A stretch of DNA of 62,735 bases, from assembly GCF_001517935.1 (NCBI RefSeq), contig NZ_LOQF01000010.1:1-62735 (forward strand). Reading direction: 5' to 3'. Every line of letters begins with the position of its first letter. Position 1 is the stretch's first letter. Below the pieces are notes generated by a model. That model ran no database searches. It was not told where the DNA came from and saw nothing but the letters and a program-made list of their open reading frames with translations. Below are positions 49,490-58,497 of this stretch, in pieces. Position numbers and translations under genes: made by a program. The DNA comes from Sneathia sanguinegens (GTDB lineage: Bacteria; Fusobacteriota; Fusobacteriia; Fusobacteriales; Leptotrichiaceae).

Positions 49490-50344
49490 CTATATTGGAT
49501 CAAGATGGAATTTACCATAAAAATCTTCTGTCTTATATATATTTATAATAGCATTGGAATCTATTCGATTTATAATATCAACAACTTTTCTAACATCACT
49601 ACTAGATACCACTGCATAAAGTATACCATATTCTTTCTTTGAATAACCACCTTCTCCTCTTGCTTTTGTAATTCCATGATGAATTACTTTCATATATTCT
49701 TGAATTATTTCATCAGGACATGCTGTTATAACCTGTATAGTAACTCTTACATACCTAGTATAAAATTTATTCACTGTATAAGTCGTTACAAATTGAAAAA
49801 TTAATGAATAGCCCGCCTTATCCCAGCCAAATAAGAAACCTAATGCTAATAAAAGAATAGCATTAAATGCAAAAATATATTCCCAAATAGTTTTACTTAT
49901 CTTATTTGCAACATACAATGCAATAAAATCTGTTCCACCAGTTGAACCACCAGCTCTTAATGCCATAACTAATTGTAACCCATAAATAAAGGCTCCAACA
50001 GTTACATTAAGTATTACTGAAGTAAATATTGGTTTGAAATTAAATATTACTAGGAATATTGAAGCTAGTACTATTTGTAACAAAGACATAAGCGTAAATT
50101 TTTTACTAATAGACTTCGCACACACCAATGCAACTGGCAAATTAAGGACTATTAAGAATACCGAAATTGATATATTAACATGTACTATATTCAACCCCAT
50201 ATGTAATAATAGTGCTAAACCAGTAAACCCCATGGCTATTAAACCTGAAGACTTCATCATTGATTGTATAACAAAACATTGAATAAATGCCGATCCAACA
50301 ATTAACAAGATGTTTTTAATAAGCTTCGTTGTACAAATTTTCAT
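49490..50344 (-). CDS. YitT family membrane protein
   Basis: The 284-residue protein has about five membrane helices (residues 10-200) with the family blocks AMGFTGLALLLHMG and LRAGGSTGGTDFIALYVANK, and a C-terminal cytosolic DUF2179-type domain (RVTIQVITACPDEIIQEYMKVIHHGITKARGEGGYSKKE). YitT proteins are widespread, of unsettled transport function. It is the first gene of the 18-kb run and has a promoter at 50375-50403. The AAGGA site lies eight bases before the ATG. Confidence 0.9.
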   Translation of the reverse strand: MKICTTKLIKNILLIVGSAFIQCFVIQSMMKSSGLIAMGFTGLALLLHMGLNIVHVNISISVFLIVLNLPVALVCAKSISKKFTLMSLLQIVLASIFLVIFNFKPIFTSVILNVTVGAFIYGLQLVMALRAGGSTGGTDFIALYVANKISKTIWEYIFAFNAILLLALGFLFGWDKAGYSLIFQFVTTYTVNKFYTRYVRVTIQVITACPDEIIQEYMKVIHHGITKARGEGGYSKKEYGILYAVVSSSDVRKVVDIINRIDSNAIINIYKTEDFYGKFHLDPI

Positions 50345-50374
50345 TAAATCATTCCTTCTTTTATTATTAATATA

Positions 50375-50403
50375 ATTATATCATTTTTAAGTCTTTTTTT
50401 CTA
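50375..50403 (-). promoter_or_regulatory. Promoter of the YitT-to-V-ATPase operon
   Basis: The minus strand reads TAGAAA (50398-50403), 17 bp, then TATAAT (50375-50380) preceded by TGA (extended -10). It is the only clear promoter I found for the 18-kb run; internal promoters cannot be excluded. Confidence 0.75.
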
Positions 50404-50546
50404 TAATTAGGCTATTTACATTCAAATTATTCTTTTTAAAAATTTAATGTATAATATTGTGTTTTATCTCTAAATCTTTACACACAAACATACCTCGCCG
50501 AATTTATATTTTAATTATATCATACTTTTATTTTTTTCTTAACAGT

Positions 50547-50571
50547 AAAAAAAAACGCCATTCGGCGTTTT
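50547..50571 (-). terminator. Rho-independent terminator after gltX
   Basis: An 8-bp stem (AAAACGCC at 50552-50559, GGCGTTTT at 50564-50571) with a 4-nt loop runs into nine T on the minus strand. It overlaps the gltX stop region by design. The rest of 50404-50546 is AT-rich with no gene seen. Confidence 0.92.
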
Positions 50572-50572
50572 C

Positions 50573-52054
50573 TTAAAATTGATTTATTCTATCTAAACAT
50601 CTTTTCTTACCTATTATAGAAATTACTGTATATAAGTCTGCACCTCTTGATTTTCCTGTCAATACCGCTCTTAATGGCATTAATACTGCTGATGGTCCTT
50701 CTTGTAATTCATCTTGTAATTCTTGTAATATGTTTTTTGCTTCTTCTTCTGATATTTCTTCATTATATTTTTCTAATTTTTGTTTGAACAAGTCAATTGC
50801 TTTCTTACCAACTTCAGAATTAAGTGCATCAAGTATTCTTGTTACTGATTTTCTTTCTTTTTTATTCATTCCTTCTTCAATTTTAGGTAAATCAAATTTA
50901 TCAATGAAGTAAATATCACTTAATTTTGCTAGCTCTTTTAAAGTATGTGCTCCTTCTCTTATTATTTCAACTATTCTTTCAAATTTTTCTTCCTTTAATC
51001 CTGAAAGATCATATAGTTTTTCATAAAAAGGTCTTGCAAGTTCAGCCAATTCTTTTACTGGTTTCAATCTCATATGATGATTATTAACCCATGCTAATTT
51101 AACTAAGTCAAATACTGGTCCACCCAAAGAAATTCTATCAAAAGTAAATTCTTTTACCATTTCATCCAAGGTAAATATTTCTTTTTCACCTTCCATGCTC
51201 CATCCCATTAATGCTAAGAAGTTTAACATTCCTTCTTTTAAATACCCTTCTTCTCTATAATAGTTCAATGACACTGGATTCTTTCTCTTTGAGATCTTAG
51301 TTTTATCTGCATTTCTAAGAAGAGGCATATGATACCAATTAGGTTCTTGCCATCCAAATGCTTTATACAATTGTACATGCTTAGGTGTTGAAGCTATCCA
51401 TTCTTCTGCTCTAATTACATCTGTTATTCCCATCAAATGATCATCTACAATATTTGCTAAGTGATATGTAGGGAATCCGTCTGATTTTAATAGCACTTGA
51501 TCATCAATACCACTATTATCAAATGCAATATCTCCTCTTAACTTATCCTTTACTATTGTTTGACCATCATATGGCATCTTTAATCTTATTGTATACGGTA
51601 TATTTTTCTTTTTTAAGTCTTCTACTTCTTCTTTTGTTAATTTTCTACAATGTCCATCATACCCTGGTGCTTGATGCATTGCTTCTTGTCTTTCTCTTAA
51701 AGCTTTTAATCTTTCTTGAGTACAAAAACAGTAATATGCTTCTCCTTTTTCAACTAATTGTTCTGCATATTTAGCATACATTCCCATTCTTTCAGATTGT
51801 CTATATGGACCACAAGGCCCTCCTACATCTGGCCCTTCCTCATAATTTAGACCTAGCCATTTCATTGCATCAAATATTTGTTGTTCAGATGTTTCTGAAT
51901 ATCTTGTTCTATCTGTGTCTTCTATACGGAGTATGAATTTACCTCCATTATGTTTTGCAAATGCGTAATTGAATAATCCAATATACGCTGTACCTACATG
52001 TGGATCTCCTGTTGGTGAGGGAGCTATTCTTACTTTAACTTTTCTATCTTCCAT
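50573..52054 (-). CDS. gltX: Glutamate-tRNA ligase
   Basis: The 493-residue class I synthetase charges tRNA-Glu (possibly also tRNA-Gln if an amidotransferase exists; none is seen here). The HIGH-type motif is PSPTGDPHVGTAYIGL, the KMSKS-type motif is TKISKRKNP, and there is a CxC...C-like zinc region (YYCFC...GHC). The start at 52054 is preferred: AAGGAG lies upstream, whereas the ATG at 52078 lies at the predicted transcription start. It has its own promoter and terminator. Confidence 0.96.
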   Translation of the reverse strand: MEDRKVKVRIAPSPTGDPHVGTAYIGLFNYAFAKHNGGKFILRIEDTDRTRYSETSEQQIFDAMKWLGLNYEEGPDVGGPCGPYRQSERMGMYAKYAEQLVEKGEAYYCFCTQERLKALRERQEAMHQAPGYDGHCRKLTKEEVEDLKKKNIPYTIRLKMPYDGQTIVKDKLRGDIAFDNSGIDDQVLLKSDGFPTYHLANIVDDHLMGITDVIRAEEWIASTPKHVQLYKAFGWQEPNWYHMPLLRNADKTKISKRKNPVSLNYYREEGYLKEGMLNFLALMGWSMEGEKEIFTLDEMVKEFTFDRISLGGPVFDLVKLAWVNNHHMRLKPVKELAELARPFYEKLYDLSGLKEEKFERIVEIIREGAHTLKELAKLSDIYFIDKFDLPKIEEGMNKKERKSVTRILDALNSEVGKKAIDLFKQKLEKYNEEISEEEAKNILQELQDELQEGPSAVLMPLRAVLTGKSRGADLYTVISIIGKKRCLDRINQF

Positions 52055-52087
52055 TAAATTAGGTTCTCCTTTTTTCATATATGTTTT

Positions 52088-52116
52088 ATGATAACATTAA
52101 TATTTTTACTTGTCAA
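52088..52116 (-). promoter_or_regulatory. gltX promoter
   Basis: The minus strand reads TTGACA (52111-52116), 17 bp, then TATCAT (52088-52093). The -35 overlaps the stop codon of the AAA_14 ATPase gene. It places transcription start near 52081. Confidence 0.8.
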
Positions 52117-53324
52117 TTTATGCTTCTTTCACACAAAAACTGTATAATGTTTAAATGTATAATCCCATTTTGGCTAAAATTTATTTTATCCATTGATAAT
52201 ACATATTTTGGATAGTTATCTTCAACTTTTTGATATACACCAAATTCTCTATTTCTAGTTTCTTCTGTTTCTAGTAAATATGAGACTTGATAATATTCTT
52301 TTTTATCTCCTTTTACTGCTATGAAGTCAATCTCTTTGTCATTGACTCTACCTATATTGACCTTATACCCTCTTGATAAAAGCTCTATATATACAATGTT
52401 TTCTAATATTCTTTCAATATTTTTTTCATTTGAAAATCCTTTTGCGTATCTTAATCCATGATCTGTGATAAAGTATTTTTCATCTACACTTAAAATTTTT
52501 TTGCCTACAACATCATATCTTGGTACTTTTTTTATAATATACGCACTTTTTGCATATTCTAAATAGTTTAATATTGTATCAACAGAAATATTTCTATTTT
52601 CATTTTTCAAAAATTTTTGTATGCTTCTTGAAGAAAATGTTTGCCCTATATTCTCAAATACATAAGTTAAAATACGATTAAACATATCAACATCTCTTAC
52701 CTTATTGTATTCAATAACATCCTTTACTATTACAGTATTATACAAATCTTGTAGATATTTAGCACATGAATTTTCATCTAAATCAAAATACTTAAGAAAT
52801 GGTATACCACCTATATTTATATATTTTTTAAATAGTTCTTCATAAACTAAATTTTTATCTGAATAAAGTTTTAAAAATTCTCTAAAATTAAATGGCTGTA
52901 TCTCAATTTGTATATATCTTCCTGATAACAAAGTAGAAATTTTAGATGACATCAAACTTGAATTTGAACCAGTAATATATATATCATAATTCTCATCAAC
53001 TCTTAGTGCATTTATGACTCTTTCCCAATTTTTAACTAATTGTATTTCATCAAAGAACATATATACCTTATTTTTTTTATCTTTTAGTAAAGGGTTTAAA
53101 TACTCTACCAGTTCTATATCTGTTTTAATTTTCAATAATTCCAATGTTTCAAAGTTAAGATATATTTTATTACTCTCGTCAATATCTTTCAAAATTTTTT
53201 GTGATATTATCTTAAGAAACGTAGATTTTCCTACACGTCTCATTCCTGTTATAACTTTTATTACAGGCTTATTAATAAAGGGCTTTATTTTATCAATATA
53301 TTCTTTTCTTTCAACAAAATCCAT
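52113..53324 (-). CDS. AAA_14/DUF4143 family ATPase
   Basis: The 403-residue protein has an N-terminal P-loop (VITGMRRVGKSTFL), Walker B in YMFFDEIQLVKNW, a sensor-like YITGSNSSLMSSKISTLLSGRY segment, a winged-helix middle part (FLKNENRNISVDTILNYLEYA), and a C-terminal DUF4143 nuclease-like region (VYIELLSRGYKVNIGRVNDKEIDFIAVKGDKKEYYQV, with an E...D/E-x-D pattern). This very widespread family has no settled function; defence, toxin-antitoxin and housekeeping roles have been proposed. It has its own promoter with a pair of 13-bp direct repeats and no partner gene, and is likely a mobile accessory gene. Confidence 0.9.
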   Translation of the reverse strand: MDFVERKEYIDKIKPFINKPVIKVITGMRRVGKSTFLKIISQKILKDIDESNKIYLNFETLELLKIKTDIELVEYLNPLLKDKKNKVYMFFDEIQLVKNWERVINALRVDENYDIYITGSNSSLMSSKISTLLSGRYIQIEIQPFNFREFLKLYSDKNLVYEELFKKYINIGGIPFLKYFDLDENSCAKYLQDLYNTVIVKDVIEYNKVRDVDMFNRILTYVFENIGQTFSSRSIQKFLKNENRNISVDTILNYLEYAKSAYIIKKVPRYDVVGKKILSVDEKYFITDHGLRYAKGFSNEKNIERILENIVYIELLSRGYKVNIGRVNDKEIDFIAVKGDKKEYYQVSYLLETEETRNREFGVYQKVEDNYPKYVLSMDKINFSQNGIIHLNIIQFLCERSIN

Positions 53325-53336
53325 AGCACCACCTCA

Positions 53337-53389
53337 TGTAGATTATACTATGGATTTTTATGTATTTCAACATCTTTGTAGACTATACT
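53337..53389 (-). promoter_or_regulatory. Promoter and direct repeats of the AAA_14 ATPase gene
   Basis: The minus strand reads TTGAAA, 17 bp, TATAAT (53343-53348). Two 13-bp direct repeats, plus-strand TGTAGATTATACT (53337-53349) and TGTAGACTATACT (53377-53389), differ at one base and lie exactly 40 bp apart. The first covers the -10 box. They may be binding sites for a regulator. Confidence 0.6.
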
Positions 53390-53401
53390 CGACAAATTAC
53401 T

Positions 53402-54949
53402 TTAATGTGTGTCTATAAATCTCTTGATTTCTTCCTTGTATTCTTTTGCTTTTTCTTCACCTATTGCATAAATATATACCTTTAATTTAGGTTCTGTTCC
53501 TGATGGTCTAATTAAAATTCTTGTTTTATCAGGATAGTCAAATTGTAGTACATTTGATTTTGGTAAATTAGTGTTATCATTTAAGTAGTCTATCTTCTTA
53601 ATATCTAACTTTCTAAATTCTTCCATAATCTTTTTAATTTGTTCTTTTCCTTTTTCGCCTTCAATAGTAAGATTTATTCTTTTTTCCCTGTAATTTCCAT
53701 ATTTATTTTGTATATTTTTTAATTGTTCTATTAAATTACTTCCATTTTTCTTGTAATATGCTGCCATTTCAGCAACCATCATAGTAGCACTAACTCCATC
53801 TTTATCTCTTGTTGTTGTTCCATAAAGAAAGCCAAAGCTTTCTTCAAAACCAAACAAGTAGTCTTCTTCACTATTCTTTATTATCTCACCTATATACTTA
53901 AATCCTGTCAAAGTCTTTTTAACCCGTATACCCTTAACATTCTCTACCATAGGTGTAGATACTATTGTAGTGGCAACGACATTTCTTTTTGATGTATCTC
54001 TTGTTTTTAGGATATAGTCTAGGACTAACATCCCTATTTCATTACCTGTTAAATATATATATTCACCCTTATTTGGGATAACAACACCTATCCTATCAGA
54101 ATCTGGATCATTACCTATAATTATATCGGTATTATTATCCACATATTTGATAGCTTCATCAAAAGCTTCCTTATACTCTGGATTTGGACTTTTTACAGTA
54201 GGAAAGTTCCCATCTGGTTTAAATTGTGTATCAACTATTTTAACTGTATATCCCATTTCTTTTAATATTTTTGTTACAGGTATACCTGCTGTACCATGTA
54301 GTGGTGTATATACAATATTTACATTACCTTGCTTTATGCTTAATTTCTTTATATCCTCGATAAATGCTTCATCTATATTTTTATCTAATACTTCAACTAA
54401 TTCAGTATTTTCATATTTTATATCTTTTAATTCTACCTTATTTATTTCATCTATTATTTCATTTACATAAGGCGGAACAACTTGACCTCCGTCTTCTAAA
54501 TATACCTTATACCCATTATACTCCTTAGTATTATGGCTAGCAGTTATTGCTATACCCGCCTTTGTTTTTAATTTTATAATAGCATAAGTCATTTCTGGAG
54601 TACTTCTAACACCATCATAAATATATACTTTTATTCCATTAGAAGACAAAACTTTTGCTGTTTCATTTTGAAATAATTCCGAATTAATTCTACAATCTCT
54701 TGCTATTACAACAGATATATCAGTGTTATATCTTTTTTTTAAATAATTTGCTAGACCTTGACTTGCTCTTCTTATTATATATTTATTAAGTTTATTAGTA
54801 CCAAGCCCCATTTTTGCCCTTATTCCTCCAGTACCAAAACTAATATATTTGCAAAAATTTTCTTCTAATTCTTCTTTAGACATTTTTAAAATAGTCTTTT
54901 TGTCATCTTCATCTATATATTCACTTTCAAGCCATTTTTTATATAGCAT
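53402..54949 (-). CDS. Phosphohexomutase (phosphoglucomutase/phosphomannomutase type)
   Basis: The 515-residue enzyme belongs to the alpha-D-phosphohexomutase family, PgcA-like by length. Motifs: FGTGGIRAKMGLGTNKLN start loop, phosphoserine loop ITASHNTKEYNGYKVY (active Ser138), metal loop GNDPDSDRIGV, sugar loop FGFEESFGFLYG, and phosphate loop RPSGTEPKLKVYI. It probably interconverts glucose 1- and 6-phosphate, or the mannose forms. It is clearly distinct from glmM at 47.3-48.7 kb. It overlaps the preceding flavoprotein gene by 11 bases and is last in its operon. Confidence 0.93.
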   Translation of the reverse strand: MLYKKWLESEYIDEDDKKTILKMSKEELEENFCKYISFGTGGIRAKMGLGTNKLNKYIIRRASQGLANYLKKRYNTDISVVIARDCRINSELFQNETAKVLSSNGIKVYIYDGVRSTPEMTYAIIKLKTKAGIAITASHNTKEYNGYKVYLEDGGQVVPPYVNEIIDEINKVELKDIKYENTELVEVLDKNIDEAFIEDIKKLSIKQGNVNIVYTPLHGTAGIPVTKILKEMGYTVKIVDTQFKPDGNFPTVKSPNPEYKEAFDEAIKYVDNNTDIIIGNDPDSDRIGVVIPNKGEYIYLTGNEIGMLVLDYILKTRDTSKRNVVATTIVSTPMVENVKGIRVKKTLTGFKYIGEIIKNSEEDYLFGFEESFGFLYGTTTRDKDGVSATMMVAEMAAYYKKNGSNLIEQLKNIQNKYGNYREKRINLTIEGEKGKEQIKKIMEEFRKLDIKKIDYLNDNTNLPKSNVLQFDYPDKTRILIRPSGTEPKLKVYIYAIGEEKAKEYKEEIKRFIDTH

Positions 54950-56525
54950 TTTTTATATCCTCCATAACTTTTTCTGCACATTTTATTCCATCTACTGCTG
55001 CTGTCATTATACCGCCTGCATAACCAGCACCTTCTCCACAAGGTATTAATCCTTTTATGTTACAATTAAAACTATCTTTATCTCTATTAATTCTAACTGG
55101 AGATGAACTTCTACTTTCTACACCAGTTAAAATAGCTCCTTTTTTTGAAAAATTATTAATTTTTTTATTTAATTGCACCAAACCTTCTTTTAAGCTTTCA
55201 TTTAATATAGGTGGTAAAATACCATTAAGGTCTGTTAGTGTATAACCTATGCTATAGCTAGGCTTTACATCTAATAACTTTGTTGTCTTAATTCCTTTAA
55301 TATAATCTGTAGCTAATTGAACAGGTGCTTTATATTTTCCTCCACCTAATTCAAAGGCTTTTTTTTCTATTTTTCTTTGAAATTCAATACCTGACATAAC
55401 ATCTTCTTCTAAATCACTCGGTTCAACATTAACCAAAACTGCTGAATTAGCATTTTCTAAATTTCTTTTATTATAGCTCATTCCATTTATCGCAAGGTAG
55501 CCTTGTTCACTAGAAGCAGGTACTACCACACCTCCAGGGCACATACAAAAAGTGAAAACTCCTCTTTTTTGTTTTGTTCTTACATTTATCTTATATTCTG
55601 CAGGTGGTAATAACTTTGAATAATTTTTTCCATATTGACACTCATTTATATATTCTTGCTTATGTTCTATTCTAAAACCTACTGCAAAAGTTTTTTTTGT
55701 TAAATTAATTCCTCTATTTTTTAACATGTATAGTGTATCTCTTGCACTATGACCTATAGCTAAAATACAATATTCTGTTTGTAAATTATATACACCCTCA
55801 GGGGCTTCCACTACAAGTTCTTTTAAAGCTTCATTTTCGTATTTTATATCCACTAATTTATTAAGAAATCTGTACTCTCCACCCATTTTTTCTATTTGTT
55901 TTCTTATTTTTTTTACAACATTTACCAAAATATCCGTACCTATGTGGGGTTTAGCTATATATGATATTGCTTCATCTGCACCAGCACTTATCAATTCATC
56001 TATAACTATCTTATTTCTATTATTATTACTATTAGTCGTTAATTTACCATCTGAAAAAGTTCCAGCTCCACCTTCACCAAATTGCACATTAGAAATTTCA
56101 TTTAACTCTCCAGTTTTAAAAAAATGATACACTGTTTCTACCCTTTCATCAACAGCTTCTCCTCTTTCAAGTATAATTGGCTTAAGTCCTGCTTTTGCGA
56201 GTATCAAAGCTGCAAAAAGTCCTCCAGGTCCACTACCTACAACTACTGGTCTATTAACCTTAGCCCCTTTCAAATTAGGAATTTCATATTTTAACTCTTC
56301 TATTTTCTTTATTGTATTATCATCTATATATTTTTCTTCATTTTCTATTTCTATATCTACAGAATATACATAATATATATTAGGTTTTTTTCTTGCATCT
56401 ACAGCTCTATTAGCTATTTTAAATTGCTTGATTTCTACACGAGAATTTAATTTTTCATATATCTTTTTTTTCAAATCTTCTTCCGTATGTTCTATATTTA
56501 CCTTCAATCCCGTTATTCTTATCAT
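54939..56525 (-). CDS. FAD-dependent dehydrogenase (COG2509-like)
   Basis: The 528-residue flavoprotein has a roughly 80-residue N-terminal domain before the dinucleotide-binding motif (VVVGSGPGGLFAALILAKAG), then GGAGTFSDGKL, a central ILAIGHSARDTLYML motif, and a C-terminal GEGAGYAGGIMTAAVDGIKCAEKV motif. This arrangement is the uncharacterised FAD-dependent dehydrogenase family. Substrate unknown. It overlaps the next flavoprotein gene by 4 bases (ATGA). Confidence 0.88.
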   Translation of the reverse strand: MIRITGLKVNIEHTEEDLKKKIYEKLNSRVEIKQFKIANRAVDARKKPNIYYVYSVDIEIENEEKYIDDNTIKKIEELKYEIPNLKGAKVNRPVVVGSGPGGLFAALILAKAGLKPIILERGEAVDERVETVYHFFKTGELNEISNVQFGEGGAGTFSDGKLTTNSNNNRNKIVIDELISAGADEAISYIAKPHIGTDILVNVVKKIRKQIEKMGGEYRFLNKLVDIKYENEALKELVVEAPEGVYNLQTEYCILAIGHSARDTLYMLKNRGINLTKKTFAVGFRIEHKQEYINECQYGKNYSKLLPPAEYKINVRTKQKRGVFTFCMCPGGVVVPASSEQGYLAINGMSYNKRNLENANSAVLVNVEPSDLEEDVMSGIEFQRKIEKKAFELGGGKYKAPVQLATDYIKGIKTTKLLDVKPSYSIGYTLTDLNGILPPILNESLKEGLVQLNKKINNFSKKGAILTGVESRSSSPVRINRDKDSFNCNIKGLIPCGEGAGYAGGIMTAAVDGIKCAEKVMEDIKNAI

Positions 56526-57724
56526 ATTTCACCCCCTACTAACAGTCCTGTTGCAAAAGCAAATTGTAGATTATATCCACCACATTCTCCATATATATCC
56601 ATTATTTCTCCTACAAAGTATAGACCCTTTACTAATTTAGATTCTAAGGTAATTTCATTTATATACTTTGTATTTATTCCTCCTGCTGTAACCTGTGCTT
56701 GTTTAAAGCCCATAGTATCGTTAGCTTTTATTTTATACTTTTTAAGTAAATTTGCTAATTTATTTATTGTTTTATCATCTATTTCTTTTATACTTAAATT
56801 TAATTTATCTATTCCTGCTTTTTTTAATAAAAACATACCTAATTTTTTAGGTAAAAAACCATTTAAAAACTCTGTTGCTTCCAATTTATTTAATATTTTT
56901 TTTCTTTTATACAAATATTGCACTAACTCAAATTCTTCCATTTCAGGAACAAAATCTACAGAATATACTAAGTTAAACATATATTTTGGCAAAAGATATG
57001 ATAAATTAAATATTGTAGGCCCTGAAATTCCATATGGAGTAAATAGTAACTCTCCTTTTTCTTTTCTTATACATTCATTCATATATTCTGCACTAACAAC
57101 TGCGTCAACCTTTATTCCTTCCAACCCTTTTACATATTCTTTTTCAGTTTTAAGCTGTACCAAAATAGGTGTAAGTTCTGTTAAGCTATGTCCAAATTTC
57201 TTCGCTAGATTATATCCACTTCCATCTGAACCTAAATTTTGATAACTATAACCCCCCGTAGCTAAAACAAGCTTTTTTGAATAATATTTATTATTAACAC
57301 AAAATAGCTCTCCATTTTTCTCAATTTTATCAATTATATACTCTAATTTTGTTTCTATCTTTAGTTCATCTAACTTTAATCTTAAGCTATCCACTATAGA
57401 AGAGGCTTGCAAAGATCTAGGATAAGTCTTACCTTTATTTTCAGTATATGGACAAATACCTAAATTTTCAAAAAAATTTATTACTTTTGAACTTCCATAA
57501 TTATTTAATAAATTCTTAATTAATTTTTCATTTATACCTGTATATTTCGTATAATCTGCGTTCAAATTTGTAAAATTACATCTCCCATTTCCTGTTACTA
57601 AAACTTTTTTTAATATTCTATCCTTATGTTCTAATAACAAAATTTTCTTTTTTCTACTTCCTGCTTCTATAGCACAAACAACACCAGCTGCTCCTGCTCC
57701 TATTATTATACAATCAAAAACCAT
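56522..57724 (-). CDS. NAD(P)/FAD-dependent oxidoreductase (HI0933/BaiN-like)
   Basis: The 400-residue flavoprotein begins MVFDCIIIGAGAAGVVCAIEAG (FAD-binding), followed by LVTGNGRCNFTN, the LATGGYSYQNLGSDGSGY motif and the C-terminal GLYFVGEIMDIYGECGGYNLQFAFATG, all typical of HI0933-like proteins. The family is widespread and mostly unassigned; some members act on steroid-like substrates. The start at 57724 has AAGGA upstream, while the in-frame extension to 57820 runs back over queH. Its start lies inside the queH end. Confidence 0.92.
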   Translation of the reverse strand: MVFDCIIIGAGAAGVVCAIEAGSRKKKILLLEHKDRILKKVLVTGNGRCNFTNLNADYTKYTGINEKLIKNLLNNYGSSKVINFFENLGICPYTENKGKTYPRSLQASSIVDSLRLKLDELKIETKLEYIIDKIEKNGELFCVNNKYYSKKLVLATGGYSYQNLGSDGSGYNLAKKFGHSLTELTPILVQLKTEKEYVKGLEGIKVDAVVSAEYMNECIRKEKGELLFTPYGISGPTIFNLSYLLPKYMFNLVYSVDFVPEMEEFELVQYLYKRKKILNKLEATEFLNGFLPKKLGMFLLKKAGIDKLNLSIKEIDDKTINKLANLLKKYKIKANDTMGFKQAQVTAGGINTKYINEITLESKLVKGLYFVGEIMDIYGECGGYNLQFAFATGLLVGGEI

Positions 57725-58415
57725 GTTCTTTTCCTTCTTCAATCGCTGCCTTAAATTTTTCTCTGTCTGCTGCATAAATACAGCCACAATAGCACTGTCT
57801 ATATACATCATATAGTTCACATAATTCTATAGATCTTTTATAGCCATTATTTTTTTTAAAATCTGAGGGCAAATATTTTGTTGCATATATTCCCTGTATA
57901 TGAAAGCCTATTTTATTAATCAATTGTGAATTTTTCATTGGACTTAATGTTAAAGCTGACCCAAAATAGTCATAACCTAATTCTACAGCTTTTTTTGCAA
58001 CTATATCTAATCTATATGCAAAGCAAGCACTGCAACGAAGTCCACCTTCTTTTTCTTTTTCAAGACCTTTCATTAATTTATAGAATTCCAAAGGTTTGTA
58101 TTCATCCTCTATATATTTAACATTATTTCCAGTTTCTCTATTAAAATTTTCTATAAATTTTCTTTGTTCACTACTTCTTTTTCTATATTCATATTCAGGA
58201 TGTATATTAGAATTTGCAAATAGAATCGTAATATCTGCATATTCACACATAAATTCAAGTGTATATGTACTACAAGGTGCACAACAACTGTGAAGTATAA
58301 CTTTAGGTTTTGTATCATGTTTTTTCCATTGTTTTATAACCTCTAGCAACATCTTATGAAAATTAATATTTTCATTAGGTCTTGCTGAATTCAATAATTC
58401 TATCGCATCAAACAT
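57714..58415 (-). CDS. queH: Epoxyqueuosine reductase QueH
   Basis: The 233-residue enzyme catalyses the last step of queuosine formation in tRNA, as a non-homologous replacement of QueG. The signature adjacent cysteines are in LHSCCAPCSTYTLEF (Cys44, Cys45, Cys48), with further cysteines in GGLRCSACFAYRL and YRQCYCGCIYA that bind the iron-sulfur cluster and metal. Targets include tRNA-Tyr and tRNA-Asp, both encoded in this window. The gene opens a four-gene operon with two flavoproteins and a phosphohexomutase; whether these share a pathway is unknown. Confidence 0.95.
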   Translation of the reverse strand: MFDAIELLNSARPNENINFHKMLLEVIKQWKKHDTKPKVILHSCCAPCSTYTLEFMCEYADITILFANSNIHPEYEYRKRSSEQRKFIENFNRETGNNVKYIEDEYKPLEFYKLMKGLEKEKEGGLRCSACFAYRLDIVAKKAVELGYDYFGSALTLSPMKNSQLINKIGFHIQGIYATKYLPSDFKKNNGYKRSIELCELYDVYRQCYCGCIYAADREKFKAAIEEGKEHGF

Positions 58416-58436
58416 ATTTCCTCCTTACTTGTCATT

Positions 58437-58442
58437 ATTATA
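58437..58442 (-). promoter_or_regulatory. -10 element of the queH operon
   Basis: The minus strand has TATAAT here. The -35 position falls inside the terminator hairpin of the upstream TPR gene and is weak. AAGGAGG follows before the queH ATG. Confidence 0.55.
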
Positions 58443-58453
58443 CTATTTTTAGC

Positions 58454-58482
58454 AAAAAAAATGTACCACTAAGGTACATTTT
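58454..58482 (-). terminator. Rho-independent terminator after the TPR gene
   Basis: A perfect 10-bp stem (arms 58458-58467 and 58473-58482, 5-nt loop) runs into eight T on the minus strand, 16 bases past the stop at 58498. Confidence 0.92.
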
Positions 58483-58497
58483 TCATATTATTTTTCT

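Noticed and set aside
52113-53324. A defence island around the AAA_14 ATPase
   Set aside because: Flanking genes are housekeeping (gltX and a phosphohexomutase) and no second defence-type gene, integrase or repeat border is present.
53402-54949. A second glmM
   Set aside because: It lacks the GTDGIRG start and has GTGGIRA and TASHNT loops with greater length, typical of phosphoglucomutase/phosphomannomutase-type enzymes.
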